Assembly (NCBI GenBank): GCA_038380795.1
Contig: CM076268.1
Span: 17,984,001-18,048,000 of the forward strand
From: Pyrocephalus nanus
Lineage: Eukaryota; Chordata; Aves; Passeriformes; Tyrannidae
DNA: 64,000 bases
Direction of reading: 5' to 3'
This document shows positions 23,901 to 36,109 of this stretch, in pieces; position 1 is the first letter of the stretch; the number at the start of each line of letters is the position of its first letter. The notes below the pieces were generated by a model. The model had not been told where the DNA came from. It ran no database searches and worked only from the letters and a program-made list of their open reading frames with translations. Both the position numbers and the translations under genes were made by a program.

Positions 23901-25249
23901 GTTGCAACACGACAGTGTCATTTATTGATGTAAAGGAACATTAAATATTTGCAGGTTCTCCAGGATGTTCTGTGTTAGTTCTGCAGTAAGGAAGAACACC
24001 TGAATATCTTAGCTGTCCTCTCAAAAGTAACCTCCTTCCCTCTAAAATAATGATCCTTATGAATTGCTGCTAAAAGTATTTGCATTCCCAGAAGCCACAC
24101 CAGGACTACAGCTGATTAAAAAGCTTCTAGGCAAAGCTGTCACCTTGAAATTCACGTTTGTATCAAAGTCAGTGCTGAGACTTAAAAGCAGTCCCTTGAC
24201 CTGATTGTGTTGATCCACATTCTGTAACCCAAGGGAGTTTATTTTTATTCTTTCTTTAAAATAAAAAAGGCACAATTAAAAATAATAATATATGAAAACA
24301 CAAGCGAAGAGGAAATGAATAAGCATTAAGCTCAGAACAATGGGATGGGTCAGAAACAACGCGCCAGGCCAAATGAGAACAGCAGCCTTGGCTCTGGCCC
24401 TTCAAGGGCTTCTGCATGTGCTTAACTCTATTTCCCCTGGTCTGATCCTGCATTGACTATGTCATTAGGGCCCCAAGTTCAGTAAGAGCAAGGGCAAGCT
24501 CCACTGAAATCTTCTTGCCCGGGCCTGTCTGTAACTTGAGGAGCATAATAGTACCTCTGAAGTCATGCTGGTGTCCTGCCGAGGGAGAATTTATATTCTC
24601 CATGGGCTTGGTGATGACTTGGGGGGGGTGACCTTCCAGAAGGAGGCTGATGAGGTGAGGTAGTCACAGTTTCTCTCTGAGATCAAAAAGAGTTAATGTT
24701 TCAGCAGAGCATCCGGAGATAATGTATCATGATTAGTATCAAATCTTCACCTAACATGGTGTCTCTGGGTATTTTTATTCAAAGTGAGACTACTACATGC
24801 TGGAGTGAGTTGCTATTTGGTTTATCAACAGATGTGTTACATCCCTCTTTAGGAGTCTGAGCTTCTTGTTACAGTTTTAGAAGGCATTTAACCAAATTGT
24901 CATCAACACATTTAGGCTGAACTGCATGTTGAATCAAAACATTCCCACAGAGGTGAGGAGGAATGACTATGGCTGAGATTGTACCACTCAGGTTAAGTTA
25001 TCCCAAGCTATTAAATAATCTGCCAGTGGCCTCATAAGCAGACTCAGAGAAGTGGCTGAAGAAGTCTGCAGCTAACTGAAGAATGTGTTGTTCTCAGCTG
25101 CAGCCTGAGAATCGGAAACATCGGTTATAAAGTAGACAAAAATGTAAATAGAAGAGTGATGTGTTGACCACTGCAGGCAAACACAGGGAGCCAGGGGAAC
25201 AGAAAGAACTGTAAGTCTTTGTTCAGATGTTGTGACACAGCTGACCTCA
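20941..25249. other. Non-coding unique DNA
   Basis: No recognisable gene or well-preserved repeat is seen. There is a T14 run at 21,064-21,077. A tRNA-promoter-like word (GGATTTGAATCC) near 21,750 might mark a very old inverted SINE but is unsupported by its flanks. AT-rich blocks near 23.5-24.0 kb have homeodomain-like words and are discussed among the findings. Confidence 0.55.
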
Positions 25250-27420
25250 GGGTGGCTTAGGACACAGATCTGCTACGGGCCATCCAATCATTCATAGGAA
25301 GTAGAAGAAGCTTTAACAAGCATTTGTACAAGATACCCAAACAATGAGATATGGTGGCAGTAGGAGATTTTAGTTATTTTAAACCATGCAGAAAAAACAA
25401 TAGGGTAACTTAAAATCTCTCAAGTACATTACCAATGTTTTCAGCAGAGTAGAAGAGTGAGCAGATCCTAAAAGATCTCCATGTTAAAAACAGAAGAGCA
25501 AACCATCCCTATGCAGAAGAACACCAGGCACAGAGGTGCTATTCCAGATGCAGCAACTTTCTGAGGACTTTAAAAAACCTCTACCACAGAAAGAAGTAAC
25601 ACAAACATCTAGCTAAGTACAAGGGAATAAGACAAACAACAGGGTACAGAAGCAAAGCTGCTACAGCACAGAAGGTATTTCAACTAGGAAAGGACATTAA
25701 CGGGAACTGGAAAAGATTCTATAAATAAATACATTTTAATTAGAGGAAAAAAAAAGAAAGTCTTGATCCATTGCTAAACAGGAAAAGATATCAAATAACA
25801 AATGATGCAGAGAAACCTGGTGTGTCTCTTGATCCAGCCCTTATTTCAAAAAAAGATGTTTGTGACCAGCCAATTAATCAAATTATTTTTAAAAAGAGGT
25901 AGGACTGCAGGTCAAAACAGGAAAAGACCAAGTTAAAGAATATTGGATGAGCTAACTGCACACAAGTCAGCAGGGCCTAATAGAGTTCACCTGAACTTAT
26001 TCAAGAAATAAGATAAAGTAATCTGTGAATAGCTAACAGTTATTGTAAAGCAATTATTGTAAAGGACTCACATAGAACAGGATGAGCCCTGAAGCAGAGG
26101 AGAAGGGTGACTATAGTGCTGATCTTTAAAAAGGAATAATGAGACCCCAGGAAGCCATAAAACACTCATCCTGGTTTCCAGAAAATCTGGAATGCGTTAT
26201 TAAACAATCAGTTTTTAAAATACCTAGAATTATGGTATGGTGATAAAAAGCAGTCCACCTGAGTTTGTCAAGGACAGATCATGTCAAACCTGCCTGATTT
26301 CTCTCTTTCTGACAGGGTAGCTGGCTTAGTGAATAAAGAAGAGCAAGTGGATATGATTTATCCTATCTCCTGATATGGTCACATTAGGTATGAACTAAAT
26401 GTAATCACAACAAGACGGGTGCACAACTGGGTGAACTTTACTCCAAAACCACAGTTATCAACTGTTCTATCAAATGGGAAGTTGTTCGAGTAAGATTCCT
26501 CTGGGATTTTTTCTGGGCCTGTTTCCATTCTTTTCACTAATGATGCAGATGATGAAATCTGTGGTTACCATTAAACTTGGAGAGGCTAAAAGAGAATCAA
26601 AGTCAGAGGATCAAAGCACAGAAATTATCTGGAAAGATGGTCCACAGCCAACCTGATTAAGTAACTGCTAGGATAAAGTGCTGCTTTCAGGGAGGAGAAA
26701 TCAAATTCCCAGCTATAAAGCTGGAAGAAATTTGTAAACAGCGGAGTAGCAAAAGAAGGTCTGAGGGATGTAGCAAATGACAAGTTGGATTTGAGTTGGC
26801 TGCACAGTGCCCTGGAAAAAATTAAATATAAATACCTGAGTTGTATATATGAAACATCATACATAAGACAAAGAAAGCAATTATTCTGCTCTGCACTTTG
26901 GTGTGGAGGTCTCAGCTGAAAGGTTTTGTCAAGTTTTTGTTACTGTACTTTAATAAAGATAATAGATATACTGGACACAATCCAGAGGAGATCAACAAGT
27001 ACAATCAGAGATTTGGAAAATGCAGCCAGTGAGATAGAAAGAATTGAATTTGTTTAGTCTATAGAAGACTGTTTAGTTTAGAGAAGATGAAGGTGAGGCA
27101 AGACTATTTCCTCAATGCACAAAAATCTCCAATAAAGATGACAGCAAGCAAGTAAGTGTCCTTACTGAAAGTAAGGACAAGAAGAGATCAGCTAAACACT
27201 CAGCAAAGGCTGCCTAGGCTGGAACCTGGAGAAAACTTTCCATCCATGGGTGCAGTGGAGCAGAAGGTTGTCCAACCTCCTTCACTGGAGAGGCTCAGGT
27301 GCAGGTTAGGGAAATGCCTTCTAGAAAGGGAGAAAAATAAACTAGTTTGAGTCCCAAGAGATCTCTCTCATTGGAGATCGTTTGCTGCCTGACCCTGAAG
27401 CTTTGAGGCTGAGTAGCTGA
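25250..27420 (+). mobile_element. Ancient CR1/L3-like LINE, heavily decayed
   Basis: About 2.2 kb of plus-strand sequence follows the order of a CR1/L3-clade LINE. Near 25,350 'GTGGCAGTAGGAGATTTTAG' corresponds to the VGDFNYPD end of the endonuclease domain. Near 25,710-25,830 the translated words resemble the FYKYINxKR...ESLDPLLN and TxDAEK segments. Near 25,966 KSAGP, near 26,130 IFKKE and DPRKP, near 26,190 'GCGTTATTAAACAATCAG', and near 26,330 GLVNKE...VDMIY follow. The C-terminal PPSLERLRCRL near 27,285 is homologous to [11 protein letters not shown] of the younger copy at 8.1 kb. Stops and frameshifts occur throughout. No ATTCTATGA tail is seen at the 3' end. Divergence implies insertion long before the CR1 copies at 6.0 and 8.0 kb. 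The exact 5' limit is uncertain. Confidence 0.82.
25340..27330 (+). pseudogene. ORF2 (endonuclease/reverse transcriptase) remnant
   Basis: This is the coding part of the old LINE. The reverse-transcriptase region can be followed by its family words but is spread over all three frames. The catalytic FADD box appears only as a damaged, out-of-frame trace near 26,540-26,560 (TNDADDE), with the normal phenylalanine-alanine context lost. A short frame around 27,200-27,350 retains the C-terminal domain end (EKVVQPPSLERL-like). No intact domain survives, so it is neither mobile nor protein-coding. Short open frames inside it should not be annotated as genes. Confidence 0.75.
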
Positions 27421-29584
27421 GGATGCAGGTGTGTCATTTCTGATATTATAATGCAGTGACTCTGTTACTACCTTAATAGCAACAACTTTATATACAGTAA
27501 TGATTATCCTAAACAGCCCTTATCCTCTCTACCAAGAGCCCTTTCCTATCAAATTTCTTCTGCTTCTAGGGAGTTAAGGCAAATATAATGAAATAAGTTA
27601 ATATCTGCTGACATCTTCAAGAATCTGTAGTTCATACAGAGTCAGGCATAACTCATCTCCATCAATTGTTATTTCCCACATCAGAAAAACTAATGGTTAA
27701 CAGTGTTCAGAAAACCTAGCCTAACTTAAATCAATTAACTGAAACTCTGTTTCCCTCTCTTTTTAATATGCTTTTATGTATCTCTTTAAAATTTATAACC
27801 TAATATATATATTTTTAATTTTAACATTTCAGAGGTGGAATGTTGCTGCTAATTTATTTCAGTGCCACATTTTGTTTTCTTAACTGCTCGGGTCTTGCAC
27901 ATCTGGTGAACAAGCAACATTTTGTGGGGGCCCACTTATTTCCTGTGGGGCTCTGATGTGTTTTGTCCTATCACTGCACCGGTCTGCAAGTGACATGGAG
28001 TTAAGGTACTCAGGCTGCTTTCCTGTCTTGAATGCTGTAAATCAGTGCCAAAAAATAAGGGCGTCAGGAAACTAATGAAGAGGAGAAATGGCAGCAGTCA
28101 TCAGAACAGATGCCTCCAGGTGATGGTCAAAGATAGTATCAGGGAAATGATGGAAACTGCTGCAAGGGACTCAAATGGGATAGTATCATCAGCAGATAAT
28201 TGAATTTTATAGTTAAATTAGAGCTGTTCTAATATAGACACGATTTTTGATTTCACAGTTAAAGCACAGTTCCGTTTTGCACTGAAAACAGGAATTCAGC
28301 TTCTTTGTTATGTTTGAAAAATACAGTCTCTTCCTCAAATTGGCAGCACTTATCCCTCTGGGTACAAGATGAATGGTCTGTTAATTTGTTAGTTTGTGAT
28401 TTGCAATTAATTAGAAACTTAGTCCTTTAAGAAATCTGTTCCAATTGTTCCTTTGTTTGAAACATCTCAACAATGAAATAATGCAGACCACAAAAATGTC
28501 CCATCTAGTCAAATTCTTTGGAACTGTGCACACAGATAATAGCTGAATAAATTGGTTTGCAATTAAATTTCTTTTAACCTATTGCAGACAGGGAATATGA
28601 TGACTTCAGCAAAATCTCATCCAATCATCTGGTTTCCTCTAGAGGGAATCTAGACATGCTAATCCCATTGGCTGTAAGGATTTACATTAATTAGTCCTAT
28701 TGACTTGTTGAGGGCTAAATGTATCAAGAAGACATTACTTGGCCAATTCTTTTGATTTTTTACTTTGTGATTTGGTGCACAAAAGGCTCCCTTCAGCACT
28801 GCTGTTCCAGTGTATATTTAACAGGCATTGCTGAAGAACCTGAGGCAATAGAACTCTTCAGAATATTGAAGTATTCAATATTCAGGGACCCTGTGCCCCT
28901 GTGACTCAAATATCACCCTCAGTTCAATCACTAATGCAGCACACTAAACCAATAGTTTCCACGTCTGACTCTAAGATGCTTAAAAAACACAATTTCAAAG
29001 GGATCCACAAACAGTAACTAAGAATTAACCTATTGCAGAAAATACAGATTGGTTTCACTGGAGTATATGCTTTCTTTGGAATTTTTGCAGTGATCCCCAA
29101 AGTGGAAAACAAAATTAAATAAATCAATAGCAGATTTGATTCACTGTCTTCACTATTTGTTTGCTGTAGCTCTGATTGTCTACATCAGCTGTAAAATCCT
29201 GGCATGGAGCTGGATAAAGAAAGCAGGAGTAAAAAACAATATATATTTAAAAAAAAAAGAAGGATATCAACAAAAAGAAAAAAAGTAACAAACAATAAGA
29301 AAAATCTCATTGTATCCCTGGAGAAGAAATTAAATTAGTTCCTTCCATAGACACTGTGGCTGACAAGAGCTTTGGTAGAGGACAGAAGTGTCCTTGGAAG
29401 AAGGACAGTCAGTGCATCCATGAAGACTGTCCCTCTGTCACCTGCTAAGGAAAAGTTAATGTGATGTCAAGGCTAAGAAAGCTGCTGTGGCAAGTGGGGG
29501 AACAGCTCTTCATACCCCAGCAATTTGAAAATCCAAGCACAAAGGATTTGAATGTGTTCTGGTAAGAAACCTTAGCAACAAATT

Positions 29585-29598
29585 AAAAAAAAAAAAAA
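29585..29598. repeat. A14 homopolymer
   Basis: This is a run of 14 A within an AT-rich stretch. There is no transcript-like body upstream that would identify it as a retrocopy tail. Confidence 0.9.
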
Positions 29599-29880
29599 GA
29601 AAATCACAAAGATTCTGACTGAAACAAAAAAATGGCTCATTTGGGTAATTTTATGAAAGCTGTTAAAAATATTTCTATTACTGCTGCCAATTTATAAATG
29701 AAAATGTAGTTCAGAAGCAAAAGAATGCTTCTGTTTAGAAAAAGTTGAAACCAAACATTGTTTAACATTTAAACAGTCTCAGTTCTTTCCTTAAAGAAAA
29801 CAACTTTTTGGTATTTATCCCACATTCATAAATAACTCTTATTCTCCCTTATTTGTAGAGTAGGATGATACCATTTGCCA

Positions 29881-29935
29881 AAAAAAAAACACCAAAAAAA
29901 CAAAACACACCAAAGAAAATCCAACAAAAAACCCA
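29881..29935. repeat. A-rich, AAAAC/CAAAA simple sequence
   Basis: An irregular A-rich tract with interspersed C, including A9 and A7 runs and CAAAACACACCAAAG-type units. It is a degenerate simple repeat. A near-exact short duplication (CTTAAAATAACTAA) follows at about 29,950-29,981. Confidence 0.75.
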
Positions 29936-32900
29936 GTATCTTCCTAAATCTTAAAATAACTAAAACCTTAAAATAACTAACATCAGACCAAATGGTCAGT
30001 CAGACATGAACTACATCCAAAGATTTAACAAAGATCTAATACAGGAATGACCCAATGCCTGGGAAAGAAAGCGGTCACTGGAACAGGCAGGATTGCTGCC
30101 AGCCCCGAAGCAGAAGCACCCAACGGTGAGCCCTGCCAGGGTGCAAAGCAGCCTGCATGGTGTGGAAACTCGTCTGTGACCGCCAGCCAGGAGAGGCAAT
30201 CAGGAGGCATAAAACACAAGGGAAACGCAGAGCTGCACATCTCCCATGACAGAGAAGAATCCCAGAGCTGCTGAAGTCCGTGCAGGGTTGCAAAGTGATT
30301 CCCCTGCATTATCTGTCAGGAAAAAACACTGCCCAGCAGAAAGCGTGGGAGGAAGCTCTTACCCCACAACAGGGGGGCACCACGGCTGCTCCATCATGTG
30401 GGGCTGGCTGCAGGGAGGTCATCCTGGCCTATGGGATGTGGCACTTTGATGCAGTGGGGGTATGGCAGAAGAGAGGGGACTTAAGAAGTCCCAAATGGCA
30501 GAGGGGTGGGATATGCAGGTGAGAAGTAGTCAGGGCATAAGGGGAAAATCTGCTCCAGGAAACATCATGCCCAGGAGAGCTATATGGGGTGTCCTGCATG
30601 TGCATGCTGTGATGCAGACTTGGGTTGGGAACCTTGGGAGCCTTAATTTTCCTCTGGTACTAGAAATGTTTACCCTGGGGACTGGGACAAAGAGGTTTGT
30701 TTTTGATCCATGCTTCTGTTAGGAATACCTCTGGATTTCCTGTCCAAAAATAATAAGAGTTTAGGGAGGATAAGACATGAATTCTCTTTCTGTTCTGAGG
30801 CAGAGATGGAGTGGGCTGATGGAGAAGCGCTGACCCGGCAGGAGGTGTGCATCCCCCCAGGGTTTCTTCCCAGCACCTCCTCTGACCAGACACCCCCCAG
30901 CTGACCTTCCCACTCTGGAGGACAGGGTGGCCAAGGCAGGTGTTCCTCAGGTTGCCCCCGTGGGAACATGAAGCTGCATCCAATGGCTGGAGGTGTGATG
31001 TAGGCAGTCAGTTCCAGTGTGCACAGGTCTGGCACAGTTCCAGTCTGCAGAGAATTCAAGGTTACAGCACTGAGCAAGGCACTGTAAAGGCTTGCATTCA
31101 AGACCTCTCAAACCCTGGAGATTATAAAATAATTTAATAATATAAAATAATCTCCTGGAAGCAAACCAGGAGCTGATGTGACCCTGTCTTCTGGTCTGCC
31201 AGCTGGACCAGTGTTGAGGAATCACACAATAAAGTAGGTCACAGGTTTCCAAAAGGCCATTTTTTTCCTTTAAGCTTATGAGAAAATGATGATTTATGAA
31301 AATCAGCTTGAAGCAAGGCAGTCATCCTGATAATAAAACCTCAAAAGAGTACGGAGGGCTCTGTCATTACAGTAATGGGCCCCAGATAAGTGCTTCATCA
31401 AGAAGACTATACATCATTACTACTTACAGTGTGCTGAAAAGATGGGGCAGGGGGAGAATGAATGACATCTGCTACAAAAATAAACTACAGCAGAAATGGT
31501 GCTCAATGCTTTTGTATTTTATATCATAAGATACTCCATTTTGGAATTCAGTTAAGCCAAATACACATTTTTCACCTTCTCTCATCACCTCAGAGTGTAA
31601 CTAAAACGTGAAGCCCTGAGTGTAACCTGCAGGTCAAGCCTCCCACTGGCCTTGGTGAGTTCCATGTCCATCCCTCCAGATGGTGCCCAAGGCACCCACA
31701 GCCCTGTACAGTGGTGGAGGTCTTGCTATCACCTGTATGAGCTGCAGAGAGAAACAATTTCTTGCCTTGTTTAAAAGCATGGAGGTGGACAGTGAGATGC
31801 TGGGAAAAGCAAATACAGCCTTGCCTGGCACAATCAAAATTTGGTCCCATGACTTGTTTTTTCCCCTCTGACCGTGCTTGCAGCTTGGCCACACTCCTGT
31901 AGAGGTCAGGATGCAAAAAACCACTGCAGAATTTTGCTTTGCTCAGGTGTTTTGTTAGATTTGTGTAAAGGAAAACAATTTTTCTCGGATTTCTGCATGG
32001 CTGGCTCAGTTGCTGCAAGCTTTCCTCAGCAAGTGAAAACCTGCTATCAGCTTAACCATGGAAAGCTGCTTGGTCATGGAAGTGGAGGAAAAGCAGAGTC
32101 TGAACTGCAGGAAGGACATGCTGGGGAGGGCAGGCTGCGAGGGAGCCTAGCTGGGAGGTAAAGGGAAACAGCCCTGCTGGGATCTCTGACCTTCCTGGGA
32201 GACCACCAGGACATGGGAGAGCCAGTGTCTCCAGCCCTGTCTGAGCCCCTGAGTGCTCCTTGCTCACAGGGTAACTGTGATGTACCCAAATAAATGGATA
32301 AAGTCAAATGAAGCATGAGTTCAGGCTCTGAGCCAGACTTTCAGGGCTGCTTTCTAGTGTTTTCATAGGTCTAGCAGCTAGGAAAGGGAAAGGCTTGGAG
32401 TGACAATCACTCTGGGGTTTCATTCTGTATCACGTACCATATAAACTGGGCACAGGTTCTCTTGCTATGCTGCGCCCTCAGTTGTATGTACAACTACTTC
32501 TGTATTTAACAATTTGAAATGTTTCTTACAATTTATCATCTTCACTAACAGCAAATTTTTAATCATAATTTATGCAGTGCTTTTGTGACTTTCATCCAAA
32601 GTAAAATAAATGTAACAGCTGGTGCATCTGTAGTTGAAGAGGGCGATAAAAAGAAGAATAAAGTATCTCTGAAATGAAATTTCCTTTCCAGCACATGCAC
32701 TGGGTCCAACATAAAAGGCACAACAGAAAGTTTAATTTAAAACTAATTTATTGGTGAAATGTTATCAGAATCCCAACGAAGACAAATAAATCAACGTGAC
32801 ACTGGGAAAAAGATCAGCTGGTGAGGATGAAAGCTACGAAAATAACAATTCACAGACGGGGGAAGACTTTTACAAACTGGAGTACATCAGCAAACCCAGA

Positions 32901-33990
32901 GTGAAACGCTCCCTCCACAGCTTTGGATTCCAAAAGGAAATAATTTGAGGCTGAAATGCTGGCATGTGCAAATATTTGTTCTTTTCACAAGAAGCAAATA
33001 CTGGATTTTTGACCATGAAACTCTCCCTTGGCCCAGTGCTTCTGTTTCCCACTCACTCTTCAAAAACACCAAGTTACAAGCAAGGAGTGGAGAAAAATGT
33101 GATATTTTTGAGGGATGTTGACTGAACTTCACTAACACCAGGCTTATATGTTTCTCCTTATTGAGGCAAGGGAGGCAGAAATTAAACGACTCCTCGGCTA
33201 CTCTAAATCAGAAGGCTGTGAATATTGTTTTGCTTTTCTGGAAAGAAGACCCGGATGTATGTGAAGCAAGAAACAAAAAAGGCTAACAAAAACTTTTCTT
33301 CTGGCTCAAAATTTGCTCAGATACTGTCTCAAGAGAAGAGATGGGCTTTTGGCTGAGCACTTTGCCAGAAATACAGAGGCTGCACACAGAGACATTGCCT
33401 TCACTGCTCTGATTCCTCTTGCACCAAAGGCAGCAGGATTTGTGTGCTCTTTTACAAAAGGTGCCTGAATCCATTGCTGATCTCTTCCTCTTACTGCTTG
33501 TAAAGGTCCTATATTTTGGGTGGCTGTTTCCTATTACAAGTTTTTCTCACTCTTTGTGGGTGTTTCATTGGAGAAGAGTCAGAGTGCCCAAGAAAACAGT
33601 TTACTCACTATTCCTTTTGGGACCAGAGGCATGAAATGCTGGACCTCTTTGAGGAGCCCCTGCTGTCACAAAGTCTATAGGCTACAATCCAGAGAAGGTT
33701 TTAATTTTGCATAAGGCACAGTCACTTAGTGAAGTATTTTGAAGGATGTACTTTGTTTTAATGACCACAGAGCTATGAACAACAGCTCCAACTCAGCTCA
33801 TGCACGATCAGACACAATTGCATTTAATAATGAATTCACTCCTGTCTGAACCAGGGCTCCAATTTGCCCTCATTTTCTTTCCTATACTGTAACAAGTTAT
33901 TCTTATTGACTGAACAGGGCATGCCAAAGCTCCTTATGCTTTCATTTATGTGAAATAATTAGCACGATATTCTCTGGGTTTGAGGTCACT

Positions 33991-34019
33991 CAGCTCTTTT
34001 TCTTGTGTTTCAGCATCTG
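33991..34019 (+). repeat. 29-bp motif, copy 1 (partner at 36,081)
   Basis: This segment (CAGCTCTTTTTCTTGT, one variable base, TTT, one variable base, AGCATCTG) matches 36,081-36,109 at 27 of 29 positions. It is pyrimidine-rich and ends in a CAG, so it resembles a splice acceptor. The flanks do not align. Confidence 0.6.
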
Positions 34020-34261
34020 CATTCATTCCCATTCTGTACCAATTAGCACAAAGGAAGCAGAATCCAGCCATAAAGGACAGCTCCTCTGCTTCACAACATC
34101 CACGTCATCCAGACTCTTCTCACACAGCTTCTTACCTTTCCAGAAAGGGCACTCACCTCCTCCAGAAAATACCAGAAAGTTCTACAGAGCACATGACTTC
34201 GAATTAAAGTAGAAGGACTGGTTTGTTCTAAAATCAAACTGCCCAATCCTGTTGTTTAAAT

Positions 34262-34262
<1 letters not shown>

Positions 34263-34303
<41 letters not shown>

Positions 34304-34319
34304 AGAGAGAAAAAAAAAA
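34263..34319. repeat. A39 tract plus GGAGAGAG and A10
   Basis: A run of 39 A (34,263-34,301) is followed by GGAGAGAG and another run of 10 A. The upstream 60 bp contain AATTAAAG (a variant polyadenylation hexamer context) at about 34,201, which would fit a processed retrocopy tail, but the upstream sequence shows no recognisable transcript. An expanded homopolymer is the safer reading, and its exact length may be an assembly artefact. Confidence 0.9.
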
Positions 34320-36080
34320 GACCACCACCTATTTTTTGAAACACAATTTCATCAGTCCTAAGGGGGAGTAGCTCTCCAGGGCAGCTGTTCAGCCAGGGTA
34401 GATCAGCAGCTCCCTACTGATCACTGCTCATCTGTGCCAGCATTTATGGAGCTCATTGGGCTCCATAAAGGGGAAGCTGCCACGACTTCATAACAGAATT
34501 GTGACATGAAAGGGATACAGATTGATTAGGGAGGGAGTCCTTGAGGTTTCTTGGGGTTTATTTCTGTTTTTCTGATGAAGCTTCTCTTCCCCAAGTAGGC
34601 TGCATTACTATTGCTCCATTATAAAAGTTTATGATAATTTTTCAAAAATAAATACTACTCTAGGCTAAAAAGGTTAAAGGGTGTTCTCTGCAAGAGCTTC
34701 TCAGCTGTCTACTCTTTCCTTGGCACCATGCATCCTGTCTAGTGGCCCTTGGGACCTAATAGAAAACCTTGCTTATGTATCTAGATTTACATAAGTGTTG
34801 CTGTTTGTGCATAAGGAAAAACTCAAAAATACTGCAACCTAAGTTCAGGTTGTAGCATAGCAACGTGGTTATGGCAGGGAAATTACCTCATCTGACACAC
34901 AGTGACATGTCTACACCAGCTAACCAGATCAGGCTATGTCCTTGGCACCATTTCTGCCAGGGAGATGTACCTTTTCGGTACACATTGAAGTGTTTGTTAG
35001 ACTGAGTAGAGTAGAGATCTGTCCAGACCTGGGAGACCTATTCTGGAGTTCTAGTAGGGCATTTCTCACTCTAGGAGAGAAATGGGACCCTTTGTAAATT
35101 GGATCTACCTCATCAGGAGAAAATGACATTCAGCATAGCTGATGAGCATCCCAAAGAATGAGGGAAAGAAGCTTTTCCTCCAAATACATATTTTTGTAAG
35201 AATGCAATGTAAGAAGTAAAAAAAATAAGCCTGGGAAAAACTCTGTTTTTCTCCCCAAACACAATAAATCTTAAAGCTAAGACCTATAATTTATCTAAAT
35301 CCGTGGTTGTAGTTTGATTTGTTTCATTAAATAAACAGTACCAATCACCTTTAGCTATAGTACTAGCATACCACCCCCACAAAGTCTGACCAAAGCAATC
35401 TTTTGTCTGCTTCGTTTCTAAACATGATTTTGCTTCAAAGTGAAAAGAAAAAATGTGCAAGATAAGCTAATGCCAGACCATGCTGCAAGCATTGAGCCTG
35501 AGCAGTTTCTGGAAGCTGAAGGTTGTTGGAATAGCAACATGAAATATTTCACTTCAAAGTACCAGCTTCAAAGCCTCTCCACCATTATTAGGACCTACAT
35601 TTTCATTAAACCTTTTCAGGTTGCAAATATGTTGTGTGCCTACTCCTGGATATGAGAAATTATGTAACTTGAAGAAAGATACCTTTGGTTTCTCTCCTGT
35701 TTTGTAAAAAATTCAGCCAAATAGTGATGCTGAGTTGAGATGAGTAGGTGTGAACTGCAGATATTATACATACCATGTTATTAGCAGTTCATATCTACCC
35801 TCACCACCCTTGATTAAATTTCATTCTTACCTTTGGAGTAATTTTCAGACTTCACTGACTGTCTGATCATTACTTTCCAAATTCATTACAGTGGTGAAGT
35901 GTCTCAGGAGTGTGGACAGGCTTTTCATTTCTTATGATGGCAAGTGTGGTGTAATTGCAAGTGATTAACGGAAGACATTCCCTAAGTGGGGCTGAGGGGC
36001 TCAGATCCCACTTTTAGTCATTTATCTCCAATTTCCACATCTTTTAGGATGCCATTGCTACGAGGAAGATTGATGGATCA

Positions 36081-36109
36081 CAGCTCTTTTTCTTGTATTT
36101 TAGCATCTG
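36081..36109 (+). repeat. 29-bp motif, copy 2 (partner at 33,991)
   Basis: Second copy of the motif described at 33,991, differing at two positions and in direct orientation. In this copy the acceptor-like end is TAG instead of CAG. No homology extends into the flanks by eye. Confidence 0.6.

Noticed and set aside
26474..26656. 60-codon plus-strand frame near 26.5 kb
   Set aside because: It lies inside the old LINE and is an out-of-frame reading of the damaged reverse-transcriptase catalytic region.
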